A stretch of 64,000 nucleotides of DNA, from the NCBI RefSeq assembly GCF_005239095.1, contig NZ_SZUA01000001.1, forward strand, positions 1,469,049 to 1,533,048, read 5' to 3'. Position numbers and translations under genes: made by a program. The notes beneath the pieces are model-generated. The model ran no database searches, was not told where the DNA came from, and saw only the letters and a program-made list of their open reading frames with translations. The first letter of the stretch is position 1. Each line of letters opens with the position of its first letter. This DNA is from Luteimonas gilva. GTDB lineage: Bacteria; Pseudomonadota; Gammaproteobacteria; Xanthomonadales; Xanthomonadaceae. This document shows positions 47,711 through 56,794 of this stretch, piece by piece.

Positions 47711-50392
47711 TCATTTCTTGGAGAACTGCAGCGGCTGGCCTTCGCGCGCCTTCACCTGCGCGGCGCACAGGCGGATGCCCTCCACTTCCTGCTTCAGCGC
47801 GCGCGGGCCGCCTTCGACGGTCTCCATGCGCTTGGCCAACTTGTCCTGCAGTTCGGTCGCCTCGGCATCGCTGCACATGCGCTCCGCGTACAGGCCGAGC
47901 AGGCGCGCGCCGGCAGGGGCCAGGCGGGCTTCCAGTTCGGAGAAGTTCTGGTCCAGCCACGCGCGCATCTGCGGACGGATCGTGTCGTCGTCGGTCTGGC
48001 CGCCGAGGATGTTCGGGATCTCGTTCCGGCGCAGCAGGCCCTTTTCCAGGACCATCGCGCGCGCATGCTCGGCCTGTTTCGGATCGTGCGTGCTGCCCAG
48101 CGCGCGCAACAGCTGTCCGCGCAGTTCGGCGTCCTGGGTGGCGCGGAAATGCTTCTCCGCCACGTCGAACACGGACTTGTCGCCGTCCTCCACCGCCATC
48201 GCCAGCGCCCAGCCGCGCACGTCGCGCGGCGCGGCGTCGGGATCGAGCTTGCCGCTGCCGCCGATGCCGAGCACGGCGCGGCCTTGCTTGGCCAGCATGT
48301 CGCGCACGCCCTTGTCCTTCAGCGAATCGGCGAGATAGGCGATCAGGTTCGAGCGCATCAGACGGTCGTCGTCTTCCTCGCCCGGCTTGGGCGACATGCC
48401 CAGCGCTTGCAGGCGCGGACGGTAGATTTCGGCCGCTTCGGCGCGGAACTTGGCGCGCTCGGCGGCGTCCTTGGTCTGGAACACGGCCATCCGCGCGACT
48501 TCGAACATGCCGGCGGACGCGGTCTGCCGGACTTTCGCGTTCGCGAATTGCGGCAACGCGGCGAGGAACTGCGACGGCGTCAGCTGGCCGGCGCCGTAGG
48601 CCGAGGTGATCGAATCGGCATAGACGCGCTGCTCGCGCTCGTCCAGCTTGGCGAACGCATCGGACAGGGACTGCTGCCACTTGGGCGCCAGCGAGAACCG
48701 GTAGTAGCCGGTGCCGTGCGCGTTCGGCATCACCCACGCCGGGCAGCTTTGCGCCTGCTTCAGTTCGAAGCGCGCCTGCTTGCCGGTGACGATGCCCTTC
48801 TCTTCGCGGATCTGGCCGCCGTCGGCGTAGCGCACGCTCAGCGGGATGCCCCAGGTCTGCTCCGGACTGAGGGTCGAGCCCAGCGGCACGTAGCGCTGCT
48901 GTTCCAGCACCAACACCGGCTTGCCCTGCGCGCAATCCACGTCGATCTTCAGGCTCGGCACGCCGGCCTGGTCGATGAAGCTGAAGAAAGCCTTGCTTAC
49001 CGCGTCGGGGTTGTCGCTCTGCGCCGCCAGCGCGCCGATCAGATCCGCGCTGGTGGCGTTGGCGCGCGCGTGCGCCTTCATGTAATTGCGGATGCCCTGC
49101 TTGAACTTCTCCGGGCCGATGTAGTTCTCGAACATCACCAGCGTCGCGGCGCCCTTCTGGTAGGTGATGCCGTCGAACGCGGACTGGATGTCGGTGAAAT
49201 CCTTGATCGGCTCGTGGATGCGGCGGCTGCTGGCCAGGCTGTCGGCGCCCATGGCGCCGATCGCGCCTTCCAGCAGGCCGCGGTCGGTATGCGCTTCGGG
49301 CCGCAGTTGGCCATGGACTTTGTTGCCCATCCAGGTCGCGAAACCTTCGTTGAGCCACAAGTCGTCCCACCACTTCATGGTCACGTAATCGCCGAACCAC
49401 TGGTGCGCCAATTCGTGCGCGCTCACGCCCCAGAAACCCTGGCGCGCGCCGACCGCCGACTTCTCGTCGGGGAACATCAGCGTGTCGCGGTAGACGATCA
49501 GGCCCGCGTTCTCCATCGCGCCGGCCCAGAAATCGGGTGCGGCGACGTTGTCGAGCTTGTCGAACGGATACGGGATGCCGAAATAGTCTTCCAGCCCCTT
49601 CACGATCGCCGGCGTGTTGGCCAGCGAATACTTCATGCGCTCGCCCTGGCCCTTGGCGGCGATGCCGCGCAGCTTGATCGGCTGCGTGCGCGAACCGTTA
49701 GGCGAGATGTCCGGGCCGGCCGGCACGTCCCAAGGACCGACCGCGAACGCGATCAGATAGCTCGGCAAGGCTTCGGTGCGGGCGAAGGTCACCTTCTTCC
49801 AGCCGTCGCCGAGTTTTTCGGTCTTGGTTTCGGCGCTGTTGGCGACGGCGACGTCGTTTTCCGGAACGATCAGGGTGATGTCCCAGGGCTGCTTGAAGCT
49901 GGGTTCGTCGAAACCGGGGAACGCGGTGCGCGCGCCCAGCGGTTCCATCTGGGTGACGACGTAGTCGTTGCCGTCGGGCTTGACGCGGTACGCGCCCTGC
50001 AATTCGCCGAACGGCGCCTCGTAGGCGATTTCGATGACCGCATCGCCGGCCGGAATCTTTTCCGCCGCGCTCAGCTTCAGCACGCCGGACACGTCGGCGT
50101 CGGTCGCGGTCAGCGCGATGCGCTTGCCGCCGACGATCGCTTCGGCTTTGCCGATCTTCATGTCGCGGCCGTGCATCCAGATCGTGTCGGTCGCTTTGGC
50201 GACCTTGGCTTCGATGCGCGTGCTGCCGCTGAAACGGGCCTGCTTGGGATCGAGCTTGAGTTCCAGCTTGACCAGCGACGGCACCACGGTGCGCGGCAGC
50301 GGGCCGCGGGGCACTTCGGGATCGGCGGCGTGGGCCAGGCCGGTGGCGACAAGCAGGGCGGAAGCGAGCAAAGCGGGACGGAACGAACGCAT
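47711..50392 (-). CDS. Exported M1-family zinc aminopeptidase
   Basis: The 893-aa protein has a signal peptide (about 1-22, [15 protein letters not shown]), an N-terminal beta domain, and the M1 catalytic domain. GAMENAGL is the exopeptidase motif, [12 protein letters not shown] holds the zinc ligands, and WLNEGFATW gives the third ligand. A long helical C-terminal ERAP1-type domain follows. It probably trims peptides in the periplasm. It differs from cytoplasmic PepN in carrying the signal peptide. ATG is at 50390-50392. Confidence 0.95.
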   Translation of the reverse strand: MRSFRPALLASALLVATGLAHAADPEVPRGPLPRTVVPSLVKLELKLDPKQARFSGSTRIEAKVAKATDTIWMHGRDMKIGKAEAIVGGKRIALTATDADVSGVLKLSAAEKIPAGDAVIEIAYEAPFGELQGAYRVKPDGNDYVVTQMEPLGARTAFPGFDEPSFKQPWDITLIVPENDVAVANSAETKTEKLGDGWKKVTFARTEALPSYLIAFAVGPWDVPAGPDISPNGSRTQPIKLRGIAAKGQGERMKYSLANTPAIVKGLEDYFGIPYPFDKLDNVAAPDFWAGAMENAGLIVYRDTLMFPDEKSAVGARQGFWGVSAHELAHQWFGDYVTMKWWDDLWLNEGFATWMGNKVHGQLRPEAHTDRGLLEGAIGAMGADSLASSRRIHEPIKDFTDIQSAFDGITYQKGAATLVMFENYIGPEKFKQGIRNYMKAHARANATSADLIGALAAQSDNPDAVSKAFFSFIDQAGVPSLKIDVDCAQGKPVLVLEQQRYVPLGSTLSPEQTWGIPLSVRYADGGQIREEKGIVTGKQARFELKQAQSCPAWVMPNAHGTGYYRFSLAPKWQQSLSDAFAKLDEREQRVYADSITSAYGAGQLTPSQFLAALPQFANAKVRQTASAGMFEVARMAVFQTKDAAERAKFRAEAAEIYRPRLQALGMSPKPGEEDDDRLMRSNLIAYLADSLKDKGVRDMLAKQGRAVLGIGGSGKLDPDAAPRDVRGWALAMAVEDGDKSVFDVAEKHFRATQDAELRGQLLRALGSTHDPKQAEHARAMVLEKGLLRRNEIPNILGGQTDDDTIRPQMRAWLDQNFSELEARLAPAGARLLGLYAERMCSDAEATELQDKLAKRMETVEGGPRALKQEVEGIRLCAAQVKAREGQPLQFSKK

Positions 50393-50509
50393 GGTGGTCT
50401 CCCCAGGTCGATCCCCGAGGATACCCAGCCGCCGCGGCCCGCGGCCCATGACGAAAGTCCCGGCCGCCGCAGGCCGGCCGCTCGGGCCGAGGAAAAACGC
50501 GGACTTAGC

Positions 50510-51043
50510 TTAGTCCGCGCACTGCTCCAGCGTCACGGCGACCGCGTGGATCACCGCCGCGATCTTCAGCGCGCTCTGCACGCCCTGCGCGCTCACGTCG
50601 TGCTGGCGCAGCGTGCGCTCGTGCGAATCCAGGCACGCGCCGCAGCCGTTGATCGCCGACACCGCCAGCGAGGCGAGTTCGAAAGTGACCTTGTCCACGC
50701 CCGGGTTGCCCATGACGTTCATGCGCAAGCCGGCGCGCAACTGGCCGTACTCGTCGTTATGGATGAGGTGGGTGGCGCGGTAGTAGATGTTGTTCATCGC
50801 CATGATCGCGGCGGCGGCCTTGGCGCCGGAGATTTCCTCGGGCGACAGCTGCTCGGCGGCGAAGGTTTCGATCGCGCGCACCAGCGGCGCATGGCGCGAG
50901 GCGATGGCGCAGGCCAGCGCGACGACGCGGATCTGCTTGGCGTCGATGCCGGGCGAGCCCGGACCGGACAGCACGCTGTCCAGGTTGAGCTTGAGGTCCT
51001 TGGCGTAATCGGGGAGTTGGTTGCGCAGGTCGGAAAGGCTCAT
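50510..51043 (-). CDS. ahpD: Alkylhydroperoxidase AhpD
   Basis: AhpD is a thiol peroxidase and the adaptor that recharges AhpC. The 177-aa protein has exactly the length I recall for the mycobacterial enzyme. The active site [17 protein letters not shown] holds Cys134, Cys137 and His141, with Glu122 in [11 protein letters not shown]. The first 30 residues ([12 protein letters not shown]) also fit. I chose ATG 51041-51043, behind AGGA, over the one nine bases upstream. ahpC lies upstream on the same strand. Confidence 0.95.
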   Translation of the reverse strand: MSLSDLRNQLPDYAKDLKLNLDSVLSGPGSPGIDAKQIRVVALACAIASRHAPLVRAIETFAAEQLSPEEISGAKAAAAIMAMNNIYYRATHLIHNDEYGQLRAGLRMNVMGNPGVDKVTFELASLAVSAINGCGACLDSHERTLRQHDVSAQGVQSALKIAAVIHAVAVTLEQCAD

Positions 51044-51067
51044 GTTCGTCATCCTGTCTCTTATCTT

Positions 51068-51150
51068 GTGGGAGCGGCTTTAGCCGCGAGCTCTTCGCGT
51101 CAAATCGCGGCGGCGTGCGGGAAAGAGCTCGCGGCTAAAGCCGCTCCCAC
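51068..51150. repeat. Family-B element copy 6
   Basis: GTGGGAGCGGCTTTAGCCGC and its reverse complement ending at 51150. It lies between ahpC and ahpD, next to the ahpC terminator. Confidence 0.9.
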
Positions 51151-51160
51151 AAAAGAACAT

Positions 51161-51192
51161 AAAAAACGAAGGCGGCCATCAGGCCGCCTTCG
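51161..51192 (-). terminator. Rho-independent terminator of ahpC
   Basis: CGAAGGCGGCC pairs perfectly with GGCCGCCTTCG around a four-base loop. On the minus strand six T residues follow. Confidence 0.9.
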
Positions 51193-51249
51193 GGATTCCG
51201 CCGACGCGAGGGAGGGGGGAACGCGGCGGAACCTAAACGAAGGCCGGAA

Positions 51250-51789
51250 TCAGGCGGCCTTGAGGGTGTCGTCGCCCTGCTTCCAGTTGCACGGGCACAG
51301 CTCGTCGGTCTGCAGCGCGTCGAGCACGCGCAGCACTTCTTCCGGGCTGCGGCCGACCGACAGGTCGGTCACGTACACGAAGCGGATGACGCCGTCCGGA
51401 TCGACGATGAAGGTCGCGCGCTGCGCCACGCCTTCGTTCTTGTCGAGGATGCCGAGCGCGCTGGTGAACTCGCGCTTGATGTCGGCCAGCATCGGGAACG
51501 GCAGATTGGCCAGATCCTTGTGGTGCGTGCGCCAGGCGTGGTGCACGAACTCGCTGTCGGTGCTGCCGGTGAGCAGTTGCGCGTCGCGGTCCAGGAAGGC
51601 CTGGTTGTGCGCGGCGAAACCGGCGATCTCGGTCGGGCAGACGAAGGTGAAATCCTTCGGATAGAAGAACAGGACCAGCCACTTGCCCTTGTAGGTATCG
51701 TTGTCGATATCGGCGAAGGCGTTGTTGAGGTCGGTGGAAACGGTGGCCTTCAACTTGAAGGTGGGCAGCTTGTCGCCAACGGTCAGCAT
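51250..51789 (-). CDS. ahpC: Alkyl hydroperoxide reductase subunit C (peroxiredoxin)
   Basis: AhpC reduces H2O2 and organic peroxides in the cytoplasm. The 179-aa typical 2-Cys peroxiredoxin has the peroxidatic Cys51 in FTFVCPTE and the resolving Cys in ELCPCNW (165 or 167). Its divergent neighbour is oxyR and its downstream neighbour ahpD. There is no ahpF. AGGAGCGATC precedes the ATG at 51787-51789. Confidence 0.97.
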   Translation of the reverse strand: MLTVGDKLPTFKLKATVSTDLNNAFADIDNDTYKGKWLVLFFYPKDFTFVCPTEIAGFAAHNQAFLDRDAQLLTGSTDSEFVHHAWRTHHKDLANLPFPMLADIKREFTSALGILDKNEGVAQRATFIVDPDGVIRFVYVTDLSVGRSPEEVLRVLDALQTDELCPCNWKQGDDTLKAA

Positions 51790-51885
51790 GTGATCGCTCC
51801 TGAGGTGGTGAGGGGTAAAACGGAAAGCCGGCGGTGTCCTGCGGCTCGATGGACACATTATTGCGCCGCAACATCGATTCATCAA

Positions 51886-51922
51886 GCCGATTGTTCATAT
51901 GATACCGATAGGTGTAAGCTAT
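51886..51922. promoter_or_regulatory. OxyR operator between ahpC and oxyR
   Basis: ATAG-GTGTAAG-CTAT (51908-51922) is a perfect pair of OxyR half-sites (ATAG-N7-CTAT). ATAT at 51897, seven bases upstream, differs from CTAT at one base. The fourth half-site is poor. The site ends seven bases before the oxyR ATG, so OxyR binding should repress its own gene and could activate ahpC. Confidence 0.75.
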
Positions 51923-51929
51923 CGCAATC

Positions 51930-52862
51930 ATGAACCTGCGCGACCTCCGCTATTTCGTCGCCCTCGCCGACCACAAGCATTTCGGCCGGGCCGCGGAGGC
52001 GTGCTTCGTCAGCCAGCCGACCCTGTCCACCCAGGTGCGCAAGCTGGAGGAAGAACTGGGCGTGACGCTGATCGAACGCGCGCCGCGCCAGGCGATGCTG
52101 ACGCCGGCCGGACGCGACATCGCCGATCGCGCGCGCCGGATCGTCGCCGAAGTCGAACAGATGAAGGAATCGGCGCGGCGCAGCCAGGATCCCGAAGCCG
52201 GCACGATCCGCCTGGGCGTGTTCCCCACTCTCGGCCCGTATCTGCTGCCGCACGTCGTGCCGCGGATCCGCAAGCGTTTTCCGAAGCTGGAATTGCTGCT
52301 GGTCGAAGAAAAAAGCGACGTGCTGCTGTCGCGCCTGCGCGAAGGCAAGCTCGACGCCGGCCTGCTGGCGCTGCCGGTGCACGACGAGCAGTTGCATACC
52401 GAATTCCTGTTCGAGGAACCGTTCCTGCTGGCGGTGCCCGAGCATCATCCGCTGGCCAAGCGCAGCAGCTTGGCGCTGAAGGAACTGGCCGACCAGCGCC
52501 TGTTGCTGCTCGAAGACGGCCATTGCATGCGCGATCAAGCCCTGGACGTGTGCCAGATGTCCGGCGCCAGCGAGAAGTCCGGCTTCCAGGCCACCAGCCT
52601 GGAAACGCTGCGTCAGATGGTGGCCGCCGACGTCGGCGTGACTTTGCTGCCGACGCTGGCGATCAAGCCGCCGGTGGCGCGTTCGGAGACCATCCATCTG
52701 CTCGGCTTCCACGATTCGCAGCCCAGCCGGCGGATCGCCCTGGTCTGGCGCAAGAGTTCGGCGATGCACGAATTCCTGCGGAACTTGGCGGAAGTATTCC
52801 GCGAATTGCCGGCGGAATTGTTCACGCCGCGGGCAGATTTGGTGGCGGAAAAGCGCGCCTGA
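51930..52862 (+). CDS. oxyR: Hydrogen-peroxide sensor OxyR (LysR family)
   Basis: The 310-aa LysR-type regulator has the HTH FGRAAEACFVSQPTLSTQVR and the redox pair Cys199 and Cys208 in GHCMRDQALDVC, at the same numbers as in E. coli OxyR. On oxidation it activates peroxide-defence genes. The ATG at 51930 is divergent from ahpC. Confidence 0.97.
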   Translation: MNLRDLRYFVALADHKHFGRAAEACFVSQPTLSTQVRKLEEELGVTLIERAPRQAMLTPAGRDIADRARRIVAEVEQMKESARRSQDPEAGTIRLGVFPTLGPYLLPHVVPRIRKRFPKLELLLVEEKSDVLLSRLREGKLDAGLLALPVHDEQLHTEFLFEEPFLLAVPEHHPLAKRSSLALKELADQRLLLLEDGHCMRDQALDVCQMSGASEKSGFQATSLETLRQMVAADVGVTLLPTLAIKPPVARSETIHLLGFHDSQPSRRIALVWRKSSAMHEFLRNLAEVFRELPAELFTPRADLVAEKRA

Positions 52863-52880
52863 GCGCCGTCTCTTTCAATT

Positions 52881-52960
52881 GTGGGAGCGGCTTTAGCCGC
52901 GAGCTCTTCCCGCATGCCGCTGCGACCTGAGCAAGAGCTCGCGGCTAAAGCCGCTCCCAC
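52881..52960. repeat. Family-B element copy 7
   Basis: GTGGGAGCGGCTTTAGCCGC and its reverse complement ending at 52960. It lies between oxyR and the DJ-1/PfpI gene, both on the plus strand. Confidence 0.9.
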
Positions 52961-53013
52961 AAAAAACGGATGCGCCGCGTACACTCGGGCCTGCAAATTC
53001 AGGAGCGCGCAAC

Positions 53014-53586
53014 ATGACCAAGACAGTCGCCGTAGTGATGGTCGACGGCCCCGCCGACTGGGAAATGGGCCCGGTGCTGGCCGCGGTGCGCGAATGGTTC
53101 GGTATGAACGTGATCACCGCGACCGAGGACGGGCAACCGATCGTATCGATCGGCGGCGTCACGATATTGCCGCAGCGCAAATTGGCCGATCTCGCGCCGA
53201 CCGAAGCGGATCTGTGGATCCTGCCCGGCAGCGATGCGTGGCGCGAACGGATTCCGCCCGCGATTTTGGAAGGCATCAAGACTCGCGTCGCCGCCGGCAA
53301 GCCGGTGGCGGCGATCTGCGGCGCGACGGTGGCGCTGGCGACCGCGGGTTTGCTCGAAGACAGGCCGCACACCAGCAACAGCCTGCAATTCCTGAAGGAT
53401 AACGCGCCGAATTACGGCGGCGGCGGACATTACGTCGACCGCCCCTGCGTCAGCGACGGCCTGGTCGTCAGCGCATCGGGCATGGGGCCGATCGGCTTCG
53501 CGGTCGAATGCTTGCGCATCCTCGCGCCCGAGCGGCAAGCCATGATCGAAGAAGTGCGCGCGTCCTTCGCCCGCGAGTTCGCTTGA
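53014..53586 (+). CDS. DJ-1/PfpI family protein (class I glutamine-amidotransferase-like)
   Basis: The 190-aa protein has the nucleophile elbow AAICGATVALATAGL with the reactive Cys, the acidic DGPADWEMGP segment near the N-terminus, and WILPGSDAW. This fits the DJ-1/PfpI superfamily, whose members include glyoxalases, deglycases and chaperones. A role in oxidative or carbonyl stress beside oxyR is plausible but not shown. GGAG precedes the ATG at 53014. Confidence 0.92.
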   Translation: MTKTVAVVMVDGPADWEMGPVLAAVREWFGMNVITATEDGQPIVSIGGVTILPQRKLADLAPTEADLWILPGSDAWRERIPPAILEGIKTRVAAGKPVAAICGATVALATAGLLEDRPHTSNSLQFLKDNAPNYGGGGHYVDRPCVSDGLVVSASGMGPIGFAVECLRILAPERQAMIEEVRASFAREFA

Positions 53587-53708
53587 TGCGGATTCCTGTC
53601 GACGGACTTGAAGCGGCATCGCCGCCGGGCTAGGGTGTGCCGGACAACCCGATCGCTGCGGGCGGCGCGCACCACGCGCCGCCCGCGCTGCTTTGGAGGA
53701 CTCGACGC

Positions 53709-54116
53709 ATGAACACCGCACCCGATCTGCTCGTTTCGCGCCTGGATTGCGAACGCATCGAAGAATTGCTGGAACGACCGCTCGCGCAAGCGTCGAACGC
53801 GTCGGCGTTGCGCGAAGAACTCGCGCGCGCGCATATCGTCGAGCCGCAGGCGATGCCCGCCGACGTGATCACGATGAACTCCACCGCCCGCTTCCGCGAC
53901 GAAAGCGGGGAAGAACGCGAGATGACCTTGGTTTACCCGCGCGACGCGCACGGCGAAACGGATCGGGTATCGATCTTGGCGCCTGTCGGGACCGCCCTCT
54001 TGGGCCTGCGCGTCGGCCAGACGATCGATTGGCCGATGCCCGGCGGGCGGCAGGCCCGCTTGCAAGTGCTGGCGGTCCATTACCAACCGGAAGCCGCGGG
54101 CGAATACCACCGCTGA
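53709..54116 (+). CDS. rnk: Nucleoside diphosphate kinase regulator-like protein Rnk
   Basis: The 135-aa protein belongs to the GreA/GreB C-terminal-domain group. It has an N-terminal coil-like segment (about 1-45) and the GreA-type FKBP-like domain (about 48-130; MNSTARFRDESGEEREMTLVY, SILAPVGTALLGLRVGQTIDW). Rnk binds RNA polymerase in E. coli and lacks the long Gre coiled coil. TTGGAGGA is just upstream of the ATG at 53709. Confidence 0.92.
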   Translation: MNTAPDLLVSRLDCERIEELLERPLAQASNASALREELARAHIVEPQAMPADVITMNSTARFRDESGEEREMTLVYPRDAHGETDRVSILAPVGTALLGLRVGQTIDWPMPGGRQARLQVLAVHYQPEAAGEYHR

Positions 54117-54152
54117 TCCGGCGGCAAAGGGCGCAGCGACCGCTTTCGCTCG

Positions 54153-54258
54153 TGTAGAGCGGAGCTTGCTCCGCTGCTTTGCTGTTCGTCGACAAGATCA
54201 AAGCAGCGGGCAAGCCGCTCTACAAAGCAACGGCAGCGGAGCAAGCTCCGCTCTGCAC
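54153..54258. repeat. Family-A triple repeat
   Basis: A direct unit at 54153-54180 is followed by two inverted units (54199-54224, partly degenerate, and 54231-54258). It separates convergent rnk and msrA. Confidence 0.85.
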
Positions 54259-54269
54259 AAGCCAAGGCA

Positions 54270-54926
54270 TTAGGCTTGAGCGCCCAACCCGATCGGGCAA
54301 CTCACGCTGGTCCCGCCCAAGCCGCAATAGCCGGCCGGATTCTTCGACAGGTATTGCTGATGGTAGTCCTCGGCGTAATAGAACTCCGGCGCCGGATACG
54401 CGATTTCGGTGGTGATGTCGCCGTAACCGGCTTCGCGCAATTTCTGTTGATATAGATCGCGGCTCGCGATGGCCGCTTCGTACTGCGCCTGGTCGTAGCA
54501 GTAGATCGCGGAACGGTACTGAGTGCCCGCATCGTTGCCTTGGCGCATGCCCTGGGTCGGGTCGTGGTTTTCCCAGAACGTCTTGAGCAGGCTTTCGAAC
54601 GCGATCTTGTTCGCGTCGTACGCCACCAGCACGACTTCGGCGTGCCCGGTCTCCCCCGAACACACTTCTTCGTAAGTCGGATTCGGCGTGTAGCCGCCGG
54701 CATAGCCGACCGCCGTGGTCTCCACGCCGGACAGCGACCAGAATTTGCGTTCGGCGCCCCAGAAGCAGCCCATGCCGAACTGCACTTTTTGCAGGCCGGC
54801 GAAATCGCCGGCGATGGGGCGGCCGTGGACGTGGTGCGCATTGCCGATGCGGATCGGCGTGTCGCGGCCGCGCAGGGCCTTCGACGGATCGACCATGCGC
54901 TGCTTGTAGACTCCGATTCCCAACAT
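54270..54926 (-). CDS. msrA: Peptide methionine sulfoxide reductase MsrA
   Basis: MsrA reduces methionine-S-sulfoxide in proteins. The 218-aa protein has the catalytic motif [13 protein letters not shown] and the conserved [25 protein letters not shown] and [12 protein letters not shown] segments. The N-terminal about 50 residues include no signal peptide. Recycling Cys residues are in [17 protein letters not shown] is at 54924-54926. Confidence 0.96.
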   Translation of the reverse strand: MLGIGVYKQRMVDPSKALRGRDTPIRIGNAHHVHGRPIAGDFAGLQKVQFGMGCFWGAERKFWSLSGVETTAVGYAGGYTPNPTYEEVCSGETGHAEVVLVAYDANKIAFESLLKTFWENHDPTQGMRQGNDAGTQYRSAIYCYDQAQYEAAIASRDLYQQKLREAGYGDITTEIAYPAPEFYYAEDYHQQYLSKNPAGYCGLGGTSVSCPIGLGAQA

Positions 54927-54978
54927 GACGCTGCTCCGCTTTGGCCTGCCCACTATTTGCGGCCTCGGCGGGCCCGGT

Positions 54979-55899
54979 TCAAGTCGGTTGTTCGGGCAAA
55001 CGCGTGCGTCCTTTGAGGCCGGCGACGAAAATGCCGGCCAGGCTGACCGCGACGCCGGCCCATTCGCGCGGCGTCGTGGCGCGGCCCAGCAGGCCCACGT
55101 CCAGCAGGAACGCGACGATCGGCTGCACCAGCAACAGCAGGCCGATCAGCGCCACGCTCAACTGCGGCATCGCGCGCGAAATCAGCACCCAGCTCAGGCA
55201 GTGGCCGATCAGGGCCAAAGTCAGCAGCACGCCCAGCGACCACCACGATGGGATGGCGAAGGAAGCGCCCTCGCCGGCCACGGCCAGGCCCAGGAAAACG
55301 GCGGTGCCGAGCGAGACGATCGCTAATACCTGCTCTACCGGCGGCCGCCCTTCGCGGTCCTGCGCGGCCCGCTGCTGCGCGTTGCGCAAGCTGATGTTGT
55401 AGATCGCGTAGCAAATGCCCGTGCCCAACGCCAGCCACACGCCCCAGCGGTATTCGGCCGGCAATTTGCTCCATTCGCCGCCCAGCAGCAGCCACAGGCC
55501 GAGGAAGGCCAGCACGATGCCGGCCATGAAACGCGGCCCGATGCGCTCGCGGTAAAGCAGCATGCCCGCCAGCGCCATGAAGAACACCTGCGAATTCGCC
55601 AGCAGCGTCGACAAGCCCGGCCCGATCAGCAGGATGCTGCGATGCCAGAGCCACAAATCGGTCGCGAACGCCACCGCGGGCAACAGCGCCAGCAGCCATA
55701 CCCCGCGCGGCAGCTTTTGCCAGCGTCCGCGCAGGCGCAGCAGCAAAGTCAGGAATACGCCGGCGATCAACATCCGGTAGAACGCGGACACGGTCGGCGG
55801 CGTCTGCGCGAAGCGCACCATCAATCCGTTGGTGCCGATCAGCGCCGCGCCGGCCAGCATCGACAACAGCGCGGCGCGGTTGCTGTGGGCGGCGGTCAT
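54979..55899 (-). CDS. EamA/DMT-family transporter
   Basis: The 306-aa protein has ten predicted membrane helices in two EamA halves (about 10-145 and 160-295). [20 protein letters not shown] starts the first half, and [21 protein letters not shown] lies in the second. EamA proteins export metabolites such as amino acids; the substrate is unknown. The start overlaps the gst stop by four bases. Confidence 0.92.
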   Translation of the reverse strand: MTAAHSNRAALLSMLAGAALIGTNGLMVRFAQTPPTVSAFYRMLIAGVFLTLLLRLRGRWQKLPRGVWLLALLPAVAFATDLWLWHRSILLIGPGLSTLLANSQVFFMALAGMLLYRERIGPRFMAGIVLAFLGLWLLLGGEWSKLPAEYRWGVWLALGTGICYAIYNISLRNAQQRAAQDREGRPPVEQVLAIVSLGTAVFLGLAVAGEGASFAIPSWWSLGVLLTLALIGHCLSWVLISRAMPQLSVALIGLLLLVQPIVAFLLDVGLLGRATTPREWAGVAVSLAGIFVAGLKGRTRLPEQPT

Positions 55900-56552
55900 C
55901 GGATGTCGTCCGTTGCGGGCAAGCGCACCGTTTCCGCCAGCGCCGCGTCGCGCCATTCGACGAAGGCCGGCAGCGCGCGCAACGCGTCGCACCAGGCGCG
56001 CGCGTTGTCGTCGGTCTCGACGCCGTAGCCGTCGAAACGCACCATCACCGGCGCGAACATCGCATCGACGATGCCGAATTCGCCGCACAGGAAAGGCCCG
56101 CCCGCGCCGTGCGCCTCGCGCAGCTCGCGCCACAGCGCCTGGATGCGGGCGATGTTGCGGTCGGCGTCGGCGTTCCAGCGGTAGGCGTCGGGCCGGCGGC
56201 GCAGGTTCATCGGCAGCTGCTTGCGCAGCGCGACGAAGCCGGAATGCATCTCGCCCGCCGCTGAACGCGCATGCGCGCGGGCGCGCGGATCGCGCGGCCA
56301 GCCGCGGCCGTCCAGGTAATGGTCGTTGACGTATTCGCAGATCGCCAGCGAATCCCAGGCGACTACACCATCCTCATCGTGCAGCGCGGGCACGGTGCGG
56401 CCTGGCGACCAGCGCCCGATTTCGCGCTCGAATTCGGGCGTATCGAGCAGCAGGCCGTGTTCTCGGAAAGGAACGCCGAAATGGCGCATCAACAGCCACG
56501 GCCGCAGCGACCACGACGAATAGTTCTTGTTGCCGATGACCAAAGTGAGCAC
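55896..56552 (-). CDS. Glutathione S-transferase family protein
   Basis: The 218-aa protein has an N-terminal thioredoxin-like domain (about 1-80; KNYSSWSLRPWLLMRHF holds the likely Ser, and GRTVPALHDEDGVVAWDSLAI holds the glutathione-binding Val-Pro and Asp-Ser). A helical C-terminal domain follows. The start codon is GTG (56550-56552) with no clear ribosome-binding site. It is coupled to the EamA gene. Confidence 0.92.
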   Translation of the reverse strand: MLTLVIGNKNYSSWSLRPWLLMRHFGVPFREHGLLLDTPEFEREIGRWSPGRTVPALHDEDGVVAWDSLAICEYVNDHYLDGRGWPRDPRARAHARSAAGEMHSGFVALRKQLPMNLRRRPDAYRWNADADRNIARIQALWRELREAHGAGGPFLCGEFGIVDAMFAPVMVRFDGYGVETDDNARAWCDALRALPAFVEWRDAALAETVRLPATDDIR

Positions 56553-56619
56553 AGGTCGGACCGATAGGGAGACCTGCCCATCTTAAACTCGCGCGGACAA
56601 ACCCCGTCGCGCCGTATAG

Positions 56620-56786
56620 CCCTCTCCCGCTTGCGGGAGAGGGTTGGTGAGGGCGCGCGCAGCAGGGAGATCGCCGCGAACAGTCGTTTCCGATGCTTTT
56701 AAAGACTGACCATCGGGAAAGTATGGTTTGACGCAATCGGATAGCCCGCGCGCTCACCCCAGCCCTCTCCCGCAAGCGGGAGAGGG
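56620..56786. repeat. Pair of CCCTCTCCCGC-type palindromic repeats
   Basis: CCCTCTCCCGCTTGCGGGAG (56620) with a TTGGTGAGGG tail and, in inverted orientation, CTCACCCCAGCCCTCTCCCG (56753) flank about 100 bases. The elements resemble widely dispersed bacterial REPs. The 242-base gap between gst and the diguanylate cyclase gene holds nothing else that I can see. Confidence 0.75.
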
Positions 56787-56794
56787 AGCAACCC

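Noticed and set aside
47543-51664. A 1373-codon plus-strand open frame opposite the M1 aminopeptidase and ahpD
   Set aside because: Antisense shadow; it starts in a repeat element and crosses two well-supported genes.
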